Notes: generated from the letters alone by a model not told the origin. Shown: positions 1-6,542, numbered from the stretch's first letter. The stretch: 7,038 nucleotides of DNA from CAJWGI01 sp036011785 (GCA_036011785.1 DASCOB010000075.1:1-7038); one strand, 5' to 3'. Numbers and translations: made by a program.

Positions 1-2
1 TG

Positions 3-1592
3 TGCGAGGAAGCGGACATCGTGGAAGCTGTCTGCCTTGTTCAATTGCCTTTCTGGGCACCTTTGGCATTACAGGCCAGAAAGCGCTGGGGCTGGAAGAT
101 CGTCTATGACTGCATGGACGACCACGCTGGCTTCTCTAATAATGGAAAGAACATGCTGGGCGAGGAGCAGCATTTATTGCGCGAGAGCGACCTGGTGCTT
201 GCCAGTTCGCGGCCATTGCAGGAGAAGTGTGGCGCGCAATCGGAGCGCGTGCTCATGTTGCCCAACGCAGCCGACTACAAGCATTTCAGCAGCCCAACGG
301 CGCCGAGGGCGCTCCCGGAGATCAACGGGCCCATTATCGGCTACTTCGGCGCGATCTCGGAGTGGTTCGACGTGGAAATGGTGCGGGATGCGGCCGTGAG
401 GAGACCGAAATGGCAATTCGTGCTCATCGGCGACACTTATGGCGCAGAGGTTACACCGCTGCGCGCGCTGCGCAACGTGCACCTGCTAGGCGAGCGTCCC
501 TATACCGAACTACCGGCTTACCTGGCACGCTTCGACGCAGCCTGCATCCCGTTTCTGCGCACTCCTTTGACCCTGGCTACTAACCCGGTGAAGTTTTACG
601 AGTACCTTAGTGCCGGGAAGCCGGTTGTGGCTGTGGAGTTGCCCGAGCTCGAGCCTCTCTCGGATTTCTACTATCCTGTGCGCGAAGAGACCCAGTTCGT
701 GCCGCAACTTGAGGTCGCTCTGGCCGAGCGCTCGACTGAACGGGCTGCATCCCGTATCGAGCTGGCAAGTAACAACACCTGGGACCACCGCCAAAAAACA
801 CTGCGCGCCGCGATTCAAAATCTGTATGGAAGGGCCGCTATTGTCCTCGCCAACTACAACAACGGGGATTACCTGCGCATGTGCCTGGAAAGCGTGTTTA
901 CCAGGACGGTGTACCCCGACTACAGGGTGATCATGGTCGACAACGGCTCCGAACCCGATGTCGTCGCCTACTTGCGCGAAGCCGAGTTGAAATGGCCGCA
1001 GTTGAGCGTGATTTACAACGATGAAAACCTTGGATTCGCATGCGCCTGCAATCGCGGCATCGAAGCGGCTGGCCCTTGCGATTACTTTGTGCTGCTGAAC
1101 AGTGATACCGTGGTGACGCGGGGATGGTTGTCTAGGTTGGTGCGGCACCTGCAGGAACCTGGTGTGGCCCTGGTCGGGCCGGTGACAAACTCCATCGGGA
1201 ACGAGGCGCGCATCGAGGTGGATTACGAAGGCATGGATAGTATGGAGCAGTTCGCGCGGCGTCACTGCCGCGAGCACTCGGGCGAGTGTTTTGATATTCG
1301 GGTGTTGGCGATGTACTGTCTTGGGCTACGCCGGAGCACGCACGAGAAGCTTGGGCCACTTGACGAGCGCTACGGCCTGGGCATGTTCGAGGACGACGAC
1401 TATTCTCTGCGTGCCCGCCGGTCCGGAGGCCGGCTCGTGTGCGCAGAGGACGTGTTCGTCCACCACTGGGGCGGTTCATTCTACGGCCGATTGGAGTCAG
1501 GGGCTTACGATCGCTTGTTCGACGAGAACCGCAGGCAATTTGAACAAAAATGGGGCGTAAAATGGCAGCCGCACCAGTACCGCGAACAATGA
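3..1592 (+). CDS. Two-domain glycosyltransferase (GT4-like + GT2), 5'-partial
   Basis: The frame is open to the left edge, so the GTG at 21 is not taken as the start; the missing part is probably the first half of the GT4 N-domain. Residues below count from that GTG. The first ~265 residues look like a GT-B GT4 enzyme: a VYDCMDDHAGF segment, then the nucleotide-sugar-binding half beginning GPIIGYFGAISEWFD (~102) and ending in NPVKFYEYLSAGKPVV, the GT4 acidic/Gly-rich motif. From ~272 a GT2 (GT-A) domain starts: AIVLANYNN (274), the DNG at 307-309, NSDT with Asp362 as the metal-binding DxD-type site, and FEDDDYSLRARRSGG (Glu457-Asp460), typical of rhamnosyltransferase-like GT2 enzymes. No signal peptide or TM segment is visible in the window, so it is probably cytoplasmic or membrane-associated. 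Two fused transferases suggest sequential sugar additions to one glycan. Donor and acceptor cannot be told. The stop overlaps the next start (ATGA). Confidence 0.9.
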   Translation, partial: CEEADIVEAVCLVQLPFWAPLALQARKRWGWKIVYDCMDDHAGFSNNGKNMLGEEQHLLRESDLVLASSRPLQEKCGAQSERVLMLPNAADYKHFSSPTAPRALPEINGPIIGYFGAISEWFDVEMVRDAAVRRPKWQFVLIGDTYGAEVTPLRALRNVHLLGERPYTELPAYLARFDAACIPFLRTPLTLATNPVKFYEYLSAGKPVVAVELPELEPLSDFYYPVREETQFVPQLEVALAERSTERAASRIELASNNTWDHRQKTLRAAIQNLYGRAAIVLANYNNGDYLRMCLESVFTRTVYPDYRVIMVDNGSEPDVVAYLREAELKWPQLSVIYNDENLGFACACNRGIEAAGPCDYFVLLNSDTVVTRGWLSRLVRHLQEPGVALVGPVTNSIGNEARIEVDYEGMDSMEQFARRHCREHSGECFDIRVLAMYCLGLRRSTHEKLGPLDERYGLGMFEDDDYSLRARRSGGRLVCAEDVFVHHWGGSFYGRLESGAYDRLFDENRRQFEQKWGVKWQPHQYREQ

Positions 1593-2584
1593 AGACCCTG
1601 GTCACGGGCGGCGCAGGATTTATCGGCTCTTATGTTTCCCGGGAGCTGCTCAATGCAGGTCATAGCGTCGTAATCCTGGACGATCTGTCCGGAGGCCGGT
1701 CAGAGAATATTCCCTCGGAGGCCACGTTTGTGCAGGCAAGCGTGATTGATCACGCTCTGATGGAGTCGCTCTTCGAGAAACATTGTTTTGATTACGTCTT
1801 TCACCTGGCCGCCTATGCTGCTGAGGGTCTCAGTCATCATATCCGCCGCTACAACTACACGAACAACGTGATCGGGAGCGTGAATCTGATCAACGCTGCC
1901 GTCAACAGAGACGTGAAATGCTTCGTGTTTACCTCATCGATCGCGGTGTACGGGAGTGGCGCAAAGCCGTTTGATGAGCAGCAGCGCCCCGTGCCAGAAG
2001 ACCCGTACGGTGTCGCCAAGCTGGCGGTGGAACAGGACCTGCGCATTGCACAGCACACCTTCGGCCTTCCGTATGTCATCCTGCGCCCGCACAACGTGTA
2101 CGGTGAGCGCCAGAACATAGTCGACAGATATCGCAACGTGGTCGGGATATTCATGCGGCAGGTTCTACGGGGAGAGCCGATGACAATCTTCGGGGACGGC
2201 GAGCAAACGAGGGCATTCAGCTACATCGGGGACGTCGCCCCGCTCATTGCCCGTGCGATTGACACACCGGCCGCCTACAACCAGGTCATCAACCTGGGCT
2301 CCGACCAGGCTTGCTCCATCAATGAGCTGGCAGAGGCGGTCGCGCACGTTGCTGGCAAGAAAAAACGGGTCGTTCACCTGGAAGCAAGATGTGAGGTGCG
2401 CCACGCCCGGGCCTGTCACGACAAGATGCGCTCTATCTTTGGAGCCACTCCGGGAACCGCATTGCGGGCTGGGTTGAACAGGATGGTGCCTTGGGCGCGG
2501 GGCGTGAGCGGCCACTTGCCTCCGCATTTCGCGGAGATAGAGATAAAGAAAAACATGCCCGAGTCGTGGGTGTCGCAGGAATGA
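1589..2584 (+). CDS. NAD-dependent epimerase/dehydratase (UDP-glucose 4-epimerase-like)
   Basis: A 331-residue extended short-chain dehydrogenase/reductase, close to the family's usual ~310-340. The NAD-binding Rossmann motif TGGAGFIG is at residues 6-13, directly after MKTLV. FTSS (Thr115-Ser117) and YGVAK (Tyr140, Lys144) give the Ser/Thr-Tyr-Lys catalytic set, and LRPHNVYGERQN plus the late ARCEVRHA segment fit sugar-nucleotide epimerases of the GalE/WbpP-like group. It probably interconverts or dehydrates a UDP- or TDP-sugar in the cytoplasm; the substrate is not readable. An in-frame ATG at 1550 would add 13 residues (MGRKMAAAPVPRT) lying inside the upstream gene; the ATG at 1589 is preferred because the first beta strand begins there and it forms a 4-base ATGA overlap with the upstream stop. 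No Shine-Dalgarno is visible, so translation is probably coupled. Its own stop again overlaps the next start. Confidence 0.93.
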   Translation: MKTLVTGGAGFIGSYVSRELLNAGHSVVILDDLSGGRSENIPSEATFVQASVIDHALMESLFEKHCFDYVFHLAAYAAEGLSHHIRRYNYTNNVIGSVNLINAAVNRDVKCFVFTSSIAVYGSGAKPFDEQQRPVPEDPYGVAKLAVEQDLRIAQHTFGLPYVILRPHNVYGERQNIVDRYRNVVGIFMRQVLRGEPMTIFGDGEQTRAFSYIGDVAPLIARAIDTPAAYNQVINLGSDQACSINELAEAVAHVAGKKKRVVHLEARCEVRHARACHDKMRSIFGATPGTALRAGLNRMVPWARGVSGHLPPHFAEIEIKKNMPESWVSQE

Positions 2585-3789
2585 GCAGATGGCCCGATGG
2601 CAGCCGCATAGCCGTGGCGATCCTGGCAGCACTGCTGCTAGTGGGCGTTGGTGAGACTGCCGGAGCGCAAGAAACAAATCCCATCGAGGTACCTGCGGGC
2701 TTTCAGGTGAACGTGTGGACGGAGCAAGCCGGCGTGAGCGCGATCGCCCATGATGATCGCGGCCGCATGTTCACCGTGTCGACGCTGGGGGGCGAGGTCC
2801 GTATCGTAGAGGACCAGGACGGTGACGGGAACGGAGAAACGACAACCGTGTTTGCCTCGGGATTGGACACACCGCTCGGACTTACATTTGTCGGCAGCGA
2901 TTTGTTCGTTAGCGGTCGGGGATCAATATGGCGCCTGCGAGACACGGACCAGGACGACAGTGCCGACGTTATCGAGAATGTAGTCAGTGGTCTTCCACAT
3001 GGGGTTGAGGGCACCGGCCAGGAAGTGCATCAGACCAACGGAATTGCTTTGGCTGAGGACGGCTTCCTTTATGTCAGCCAGGGGGGCACAACAAACGCAG
3101 ACGTGGAGACAGCCGCCTTGGCAGGAACGGTGTTCAGACTGCATCCGCAAACAGGCCGGCTGGCCGTGGTGGCTGATGGCTTCCGCAACCCCTATGCCCT
3201 GATATTCCACTCGCGTGGAGCGCTGCTGGCCACTGACAACGGAGCTGACGGCCTGACGGCAGCCGGTCTAGCCCGGGATCCGCCGGAAGAGTTGAACTGG
3301 GTGCGGCCTGGTGGTCATTACGGGCACCCCTATTATTTTGAAGCCGATACAGCAGAGCGCCCGCAGGCGCCGGCGAGCCTGCAGCTCAGCGCACCGATTG
3401 CGGAATTCGACGCTCACAGTGCGGCGGTCGGCCTGGCGGAATGGGTGGATGGCGACGTCTTCGTTGCGCTGTACAGCAGTCAGCAGGTCGTGCGGGTAGG
3501 GATTGACTGGGACGGTGACCAACCAGTTGGTACTGCGCTGCAGACCTTCGCGACCGGTTTCCGATCTCCGCTGGCGGTAAGCGCCAGCCCGGACGGCAGC
3601 GCGCTGTATGTAAGCGACTACCTTTCCGGACCGGTCTACCGTATCAGCTGCGATCCGGCCGTGGCCGACGACTGCGGGCTGGGAGGCACATCTGCGCCTG
3701 GCAAATGGCCCGGACTGAGTTCCTGGCCGCTCCTGGTTGTCGCGCTGCTAATCATGTTCATGGTGCTCTGGCGAACGGGTACCGGCTGA
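2581..3789 (+). CDS. Exported glucose/sorbosone dehydrogenase-like beta-propeller, C-terminally membrane-anchored
   Basis: A 402-residue protein. Residues 1-30 form a signal peptide (charged MSRWPDGSR, hydrophobic AVAILAALLLVGVG, likely cleavage AGA|QE). The body matches the soluble PQQ glucose dehydrogenase/L-sorbosone dehydrogenase fold: IEVPAGFQVNVW at the start, HQTNGIALAEDGFLYVSQGG with His150 where this family has its catalytic His, GFRNPYALIFHSRGALLATDNG, and a late blade with SPLAVSASPDGSALYVSDY. Two Asp-rich loops, DQDGDGNGE (78-86) and DTDQDDSAD (121-129), look like calcium-binding loops. The C-terminus has one TM segment (about residues 376-395) and a short RTGTG tail, so the propeller probably sits outside the membrane. 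An upstream in-frame ATG at 2491 would bury the signal peptide, so the ATG at 2581, overlapping the upstream stop (ATGA), is chosen. Whether it binds PQQ and oxidises a sugar is inferred from the fold only. Its place between an epimerase and a GT suggests a glycan-related role. Confidence 0.88.
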   Translation: MSRWPDGSRIAVAILAALLLVGVGETAGAQETNPIEVPAGFQVNVWTEQAGVSAIAHDDRGRMFTVSTLGGEVRIVEDQDGDGNGETTTVFASGLDTPLGLTFVGSDLFVSGRGSIWRLRDTDQDDSADVIENVVSGLPHGVEGTGQEVHQTNGIALAEDGFLYVSQGGTTNADVETAALAGTVFRLHPQTGRLAVVADGFRNPYALIFHSRGALLATDNGADGLTAAGLARDPPEELNWVRPGGHYGHPYYFEADTAERPQAPASLQLSAPIAEFDAHSAAVGLAEWVDGDVFVALYSSQQVVRVGIDWDGDQPVGTALQTFATGFRSPLAVSASPDGSALYVSDYLSGPVYRISCDPAVADDCGLGGTSAPGKWPGLSSWPLLVVALLIMFMVLWRTGTG

Positions 3790-3792
3790 AAC

Positions 3793-4905
3793 ATGACGAC
3801 ACAGATGCCTGAATCGCAACGCGCTGCGTCCCTGGTCATTCTCATTCCAGCCCGTAACGAGGCCGATATGTTGGCCATGACACTGGAACAACTGGGAACC
3901 AGTGTGGCCCCCGGAGATAGTGTGGTGGTGATCGACGACGGGTCAACAGATGGCACCGCCGAGGTTGCGCGTCAGGGCGGCGCTCAGGTGTGTGTCCGTC
4001 CAACCGCCCTCGGAAGATGTTCCACGAAGGGTGAGGCACTGGGATGGTGGGCAACCCATCCTGACCGCGAGAACGAGGCTCACATGGGAGTGGTCGTTCT
4101 GGATGCCGATTCACTGGTTGGCCGCAACTTCTGCGACCAGATGCGCGCCCGCCTACTGGGAGGCGCGGCCGCTGCGCAATCCATGGTTCTTCCCGCACGG
4201 GTCCCCTGTGATCCAATTGGAGAAATCGCGGCCTACTCCGAGCTTCTCGAGCAAAAGGTGGCGGATCGGTTGCGCGGTGCGCTTGGTTGGCCTGTGCGCC
4301 TGCGCGGTACGGGTATGGCGTTTAGACGAGAGGTATTTCTCGAGGCTGTGGCCGGACTGATAACTCAGGTGGAGGACGTGGAGTTGTCGCTGCGGCTGGC
4401 TACGCGGGGAGTGCACGTCCAGCGGGTGCCTGAAGCTTCGGTTTTTGATCCAAAACCGCCTGATAACGTGGTGGCTGCCCGGCAGCGCGCGCGTTGGCTG
4501 CGAGGCCAATTGCAGGTGTGGTGGCATTACCGGAGCTCAATATTGCGTTTGGCAATGCGTGGCCCATGGGCGTGGTCGCTGCTGAAATCGCTCTTGCTCA
4601 AACCGCGGTCCCTGATGGCAGCTGCCAAGGCCATTGGGGTCGGCATTGTCTGGGCGCTGGGTTCTCCGGCAGGTTCGCCGCTGTGGATCATGATGGCGTT
4701 GCTGCTGGTCAGCCTGGCGGGCGACCTGGCCTTCACATGCCTTGGAGTTTCATTCTTGGCCGGGCGCCGCGTACTGCTACGGCGGGGGATGTACCTGGCA
4801 GTTTATCCGCTATGGTGGCTTGCGATTGTTGCGCTTGCGGTGCGGGCTCCTCGTGGATGGCTTACAGGGCCGCGATCAATCGCACATTCCTCCAGCTCTG
4901 GCTAG
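3793..4905 (+). CDS. Membrane GT2 family glycosyltransferase with QxxRW motif
   Basis: A 370-residue GT-A transferase. Motifs in order: LVILIPARNEADML at the N-terminus, DDGS (Asp48-Ser51) for the nucleotide, the metal-binding DAD (Asp104-Asp106), RGTGMAFRRE before the acceptor site, VEDVELSLRL with Asp195 as the likely catalytic base, and QRARW (Gln231-Trp235). The D, DxD, ED and QxxRW set is that of membrane GT2 enzymes such as cellulose/hyaluronan synthases and their non-processive relatives. Residues ~275-355 contain about three hydrophobic segments (AIGVGIVWALG, PLWIMMALLLVSLAGDLAF, YLAVYPLWWLAIVALAV), so the enzyme is anchored by its C-terminus with the catalytic part cytoplasmic. The start is 3 nt after the preceding stop, with no clear Shine-Dalgarno, consistent with coupled translation. 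It is the last gene of the plus-strand run; its TAG stop overlaps the stop of the convergent gene. Confidence 0.92.
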   Translation: MTTQMPESQRAASLVILIPARNEADMLAMTLEQLGTSVAPGDSVVVIDDGSTDGTAEVARQGGAQVCVRPTALGRCSTKGEALGWWATHPDRENEAHMGVVVLDADSLVGRNFCDQMRARLLGGAAAAQSMVLPARVPCDPIGEIAAYSELLEQKVADRLRGALGWPVRLRGTGMAFRREVFLEAVAGLITQVEDVELSLRLATRGVHVQRVPEASVFDPKPPDNVVAARQRARWLRGQLQVWWHYRSSILRLAMRGPWAWSLLKSLLLKPRSLMAAAKAIGVGIVWALGSPAGSPLWIMMALLLVSLAGDLAFTCLGVSFLAGRRVLLRRGMYLAVYPLWWLAIVALAVRAPRGWLTGPRSIAHSSSSG

Positions 4906-5213
4906 TTCTTTTTGAACCCTTTTACCCACCCGATTGCTGCGGTGAGCGGCGCCCAGGTGATCCCAAAAGCAATAATAAAGCGAGTGACAACGACAATTAG
5001 TATTCCGAGTGCGCCTTCATCCATGCCGTATTCTCTACCCAAGACGAAATCAATGATCGGCGTCGAATATCCGCCGCGCTCCCCCCATGAGGTGTTCATA
5101 GTGTAATCAATCACCCACAGAGCCGCAAAGAAGGCGGCGAGGACCGCTCCGGCGGCCGCATTTTGACTAAGATCAAACCTTTTTTTCGGTTTGGGCACTT
5201 TTTGCGTTGTCAT
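4902..5213 (-). CDS. Small two-TM membrane protein, unknown function
   Basis: I do not recognise this 103-residue protein. The N-terminus is Lys-rich (MTTQKVPKPKKR), followed by a hydrophobic helix at ~19-39 (AAAGAVLAAFFAALWVIDYTM), a polar loop with the RGGYSTPIIDFVLGREYGMDE segment, and a longer hydrophobic stretch at ~68-97 ending in GWVKGFKKN. Positive charge at both ends suggests both termini are cytoplasmic and the loop is external. Support for it being real: a good Shine-Dalgarno (AAGGGAGAA, 9 nt before the ATG), sensible membrane topology and no competing gene. It is the last gene of the minus-strand cluster; its ATG overlaps by one base the TAA of a 49-codon ORF, and its TAG shares the CTAG at 4902-4905 with the convergent transferase. 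Confidence 0.75.
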   Translation of the reverse strand: MTTQKVPKPKKRFDLSQNAAAGAVLAAFFAALWVIDYTMNTSWGERGGYSTPIIDFVLGREYGMDEGALGILIVVVTRFIIAFGITWAPLTAAIGWVKGFKKN

Positions 5214-5362
5214 TAAGTGGTTCTCCCTTCGAATGACTGGCGGGTCGTATCGTCCGCATCAGGCAACACTCCTAACCAATTTGACTTGATATATTTGTCT
5301 CGGCTGTAGCGTCTCTCAGCACTTCCCGGCCACACCAATGAGTTGCGTGTGAAGGCAGCCAT
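5213..5362 (-). pseudogene. 49-codon ORF beginning with a pentapeptide-protein start; likely truncated paralogue
   Basis: The minus strand has an ATG at 5362 that opens 49 codons ending in TAA, which shares its last A with the ATG of the two-TM gene (TAATG). The first residues MAAFTR match MADFTR of the pentapeptide protein at 5392-5823, and the 32 bases before the ATG match the bases before that gene at 28 of 32 positions. The similarity ends after about six codons: the rest (NSLVWPGSAERR and on to SFEGRTT) is polar, has no A(D/N)LXX repeat and resembles nothing I know. The simplest reading is a remnant of a third tandem copy that lost its body. It could still be translated as a short leader to the downstream gene. 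Confidence 0.5.
5221..5229 (-). promoter_or_regulatory. Ribosome binding site of the two-TM gene
   Basis: On the minus strand this reads AAGGGAGAA, with GGGAG nine bases before the ATG at 5213. It is the clearest Shine-Dalgarno in the window and fixes the start of the two-TM gene. It lies inside the end of the 49-codon upstream ORF, so ribosomes translating that ORF would pass over it. Confidence 0.65.
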
Positions 5363-5394
5363 ACCATCACTATACACCCGCTCCCAGCGGGTCA
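5345..5394 (-). repeat. Tandem-duplication repeat, copy 2 (stop, 29-nt spacer, first codons)
   Basis: From the TGA of the gene at 5392-5823 through a 29-nt spacer into the first six codons of the 49-codon ORF. It aligns without gaps to 5806-5855 at about 42 of 50 positions, including TGACCCGCTGGG, GTGTATAGTG and GGTATGGCT. The equal spacing and the shared coding ends mark duplication of a gene plus its spacer. Confidence 0.75.
5376..5392 (-). terminator. Perfect hairpin at the pentapeptide gene stop codon
   Basis: ACCCGCT-CCC-AGCGGGT on the plus strand is a perfect 7-bp, GC-rich stem with a 3-nt loop. It starts inside the TGA stop of the gene ending at 5392. On the minus strand it is followed by GTATAGTG rather than a T tract, so it is not a standard intrinsic terminator. 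It could attenuate transcription or protect an mRNA 3' end. The equivalent place in the other spacer copy (5837-5853) is degenerate and keeps only a 4-bp stem. Confidence 0.35.
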
Positions 5395-5823
5395 GTCAAC
5401 CAACACCACCCCTGCGGCCTCCGGGTCGAAGTAATCGGGCCACATTGTCTTGGATGTGTACTTTGCCCCGCGCAGGTCAGCCTTGGTCCAGCTAAAGGCC
5501 TCGCTCAGGTCGGCCTCGCTCAGGTCGGCCCCGGTCAGGTTGACCCTGCTCAGGTCGACGTAAGTCAGTTCTGCCCCGCTCAAGTTGGCGCCGACCAGGC
5601 TGGCTGCGACCAGGTTGGCACTGTGCAGGTTGGCCCCGCTCAGGATAGCCCCGCTCAGGTCGGCCCCGCTCAGGTTAGCCCCGCGCAGGTCGGCATCGAT
5701 AAGGCTGGCCCCGATCAGGATGGCCCCGTTCAGGTTGGCCCTGCGCAGGTTGATGTTCCGCAGGTCAGCACCTACCAACTTGTGGGCCATCTCAACGACT
5801 TCTTCTCGCGTGAAATCAGCCAT
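5392..5823 (-). CDS. Pentapeptide-repeat protein, cytoplasmic, 143 aa
   Basis: A right-handed quadrilateral beta-helix protein of the pentapeptide-repeat family (A(D/N)LXX units). Residues 1-15 (MADFTREEVVEMAHK) form a short helical cap, residues ~16-109 are about 19 near-continuous pentapeptides (GADLR, RANLN, GANLS, GADLS and so on), and the C-terminal tail 115-143 has KADLRGAKY then T-x-WPDYFDPEAAG. No signal peptide or TM segment is seen, so it is probably cytoplasmic. The frame is open further upstream, but that extension is Arg/Pro-rich, lies antiparallel to nothing conserved and overlaps the end of the upstream gene; the ATG at 5823 gives the family-like ADFTREEV start. A purine-rich GGGGGAGGG lies about 15 nt upstream, rather far for a ribosome binding site. 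Molecular function cannot be inferred: family members range from gyrase-protecting DNA mimics to structural proteins. Confidence 0.88.
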   Translation of the reverse strand: MADFTREEVVEMAHKLVGADLRNINLRRANLNGAILIGASLIDADLRGANLSGADLSGAILSGANLHSANLVAASLVGANLSGAELTYVDLSRVNLTGADLSEADLSEAFSWTKADLRGAKYTSKTMWPDYFDPEAAGVVLVD

Positions 5824-5855
5824 ACCTACACTATACACCCTCCCCCAGCGGGTCA
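5806..5855 (-). repeat. Tandem-duplication repeat, copy 1 (stop, 29-nt spacer, first codons)
   Basis: Spans the TGA of the lipoprotein/pentapeptide gene, the 29-nt spacer and the first six codons of the 143-residue pentapeptide gene. It is the partner of 5345-5394. Upstream of both stops the coding sequences also remain alike (T-x-WP-x-x-FDP tail), with a one-codon difference near the end. Confidence 0.75.
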
Positions 5856-6542
5856 GTCCCCCAACAACACTGCCCCCTTCGTTAACGGGTCGAAGTGTTC
5901 GGGCCATTTGGTATCTGCGCTGTACTTGGAGAAATCTAGGTCGGCGCCGCTCAGGTCGGCGCCGCTCAGGTCGGCGCCGCTCAGGCGGGCGCCCCACAAG
6001 TCGGCCGCGCGCAGGTTGGCCCCGCTCAGGTCAGCGCCGCTCAGGTTGGCCTTGCGCAGTTCGGCCGCTTCAAGGTTCGCCCCGCGCAGGTTGGCTTCTT
6101 CCAGGTCGGCGCCGCTCAGGTTGCGTCCAGACCCGCCTTCATTTACAAGCTCCCATGCTAACCGCAATTTGGCATCGATTTGTGTTGTGGCATCCAGTTT
6201 GACCCCTGTCAGTTCGACATAGAGTAGGTCGGCGCCTATCAGGTTGGCCCCGCGCAAATCCGCATAGGTCAGGTTGGCCCCACCCAGGTCGGCCCCGACC
6301 AAGTTGGCGCTGCGCAGGTCGGCCATGTGCAGGTTGGTCCTCCATAGGTTGGCATAGGTCAGGTCAGCATTTGAAAGGTTCGCACCAACAAAGGATGCAT
6401 TGTCTAAGGCAACTCCATCATGCAGCGACCCGCCACCCAAGTTGACACCCTGTAAGTTCGCCCCATCGCAATTAGCCCGTGGAGCAGGAGTACAGCCACC
6501 GGTAGCCACGAAAGGGGTTTCTGTTGGCGTCTCAGTTGGCAT
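5853..6542 (-). CDS. Pentapeptide-repeat domain portion downstream of the amber codon
   Basis: A 229-residue open frame beginning at ATG 6542 with MPTETPTETPFVATGG, a Thr/Pro linker. Residues ~26-117 hold a first solenoid of about 18 pentapeptides (GANLQ, GANLS, NADLT, GADLG and so on). A non-repeat insert at ~118-138 includes AWELVNEGG. Residues ~140-203 form a second block of about 13 pentapeptides, with SGADL three times in a row, and the tail YSADTKWPEHFDP closes the protein. The two-block layout with a VNEGG hinge is a recognisable arrangement in pentapeptide-repeat proteins. The ATG at 6542 has no Shine-Dalgarno, and no ATG, GTG or TTG occurs in frame between it and the TAG at 6675-6677, so this part is unlikely to be a free-standing gene; it is best seen as the C-terminal part of the interrupted lipoprotein. 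Confidence 0.8.
   Translation of the reverse strand: MPTETPTETPFVATGGCTPAPRANCDGANLQGVNLGGGSLHDGVALDNASFVGANLSNADLTYANLWRTNLHMADLRSANLVGADLGGANLTYADLRGANLIGADLLYVELTGVKLDATTQIDAKLRLAWELVNEGGSGRNLSGADLEEANLRGANLEAAELRKANLSGADLSGANLRAADLWGARLSGADLSGADLSGADLDFSKYSADTKWPEHFDPLTKGAVLLGD
5938..5982 (-). repeat. Three perfect 15-bp repeats encoding successive pentapeptides
   Basis: The plus-strand unit AGGTCGGCGCCGCTC occurs three times in a row without a mismatch, encoding SGADL units near the end of the second solenoid block. The rest of the pentapeptide DNA shows the same 15-bp rhythm with third-position drift, so these three units are the most recently duplicated or homogenised. Confidence 0.85.

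Noticed and set aside
510..1277. 255-residue minus-strand ORF
   Set aside because: Antisense shadow of the glycosyltransferase; His/Val-rich low-quality protein with no recognisable domain, while the opposite frame has clear GT4 and GT2 motifs.
2491..2580. Upstream ATG extending the propeller protein by 30 residues
   Set aside because: It would place a charged stretch before a clear signal peptide and overlap the epimerase by ~90 bases; the ATG at 2581 gives a normal signal peptide and an ATGA junction.
4892..4913. Possible intrinsic terminator for the plus-strand operon (CCAGCTCTGG followed by TTCTTTTT)
   Set aside because: The palindrome leaves only a 2-nt loop, and the alternative stem is 3 bp, so no stable hairpin precedes the T run.
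5276..5300. TTGACT and TATATT boxes that resemble promoter elements
   Set aside because: The spacing between the boxes is only a few bases, and on the minus strand no -35/-10 pair with normal spacing was found; the stretch lies inside the 49-codon ORF.
5824..5997. N-terminal extension of the 143-residue pentapeptide protein (MGRPPERRRPERRRP...)
   Set aside because: It lies in a different frame over the end of the upstream pentapeptide gene and only mirrors its 15-bp repeats. The ATG at 5823 gives a family-like start.
5585..6222. Two overlapping plus-strand ORFs of ~200 residues rich in Arg/Pro/Ala repeats (APLRS-like and AQVGP-like)
   Set aside because: They are the antisense image of the pentapeptide genes. 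The 15-bp period keeps all frames free of stops, and the minus-strand frame has the recognisable A(D/N)LXX family, start and tail.
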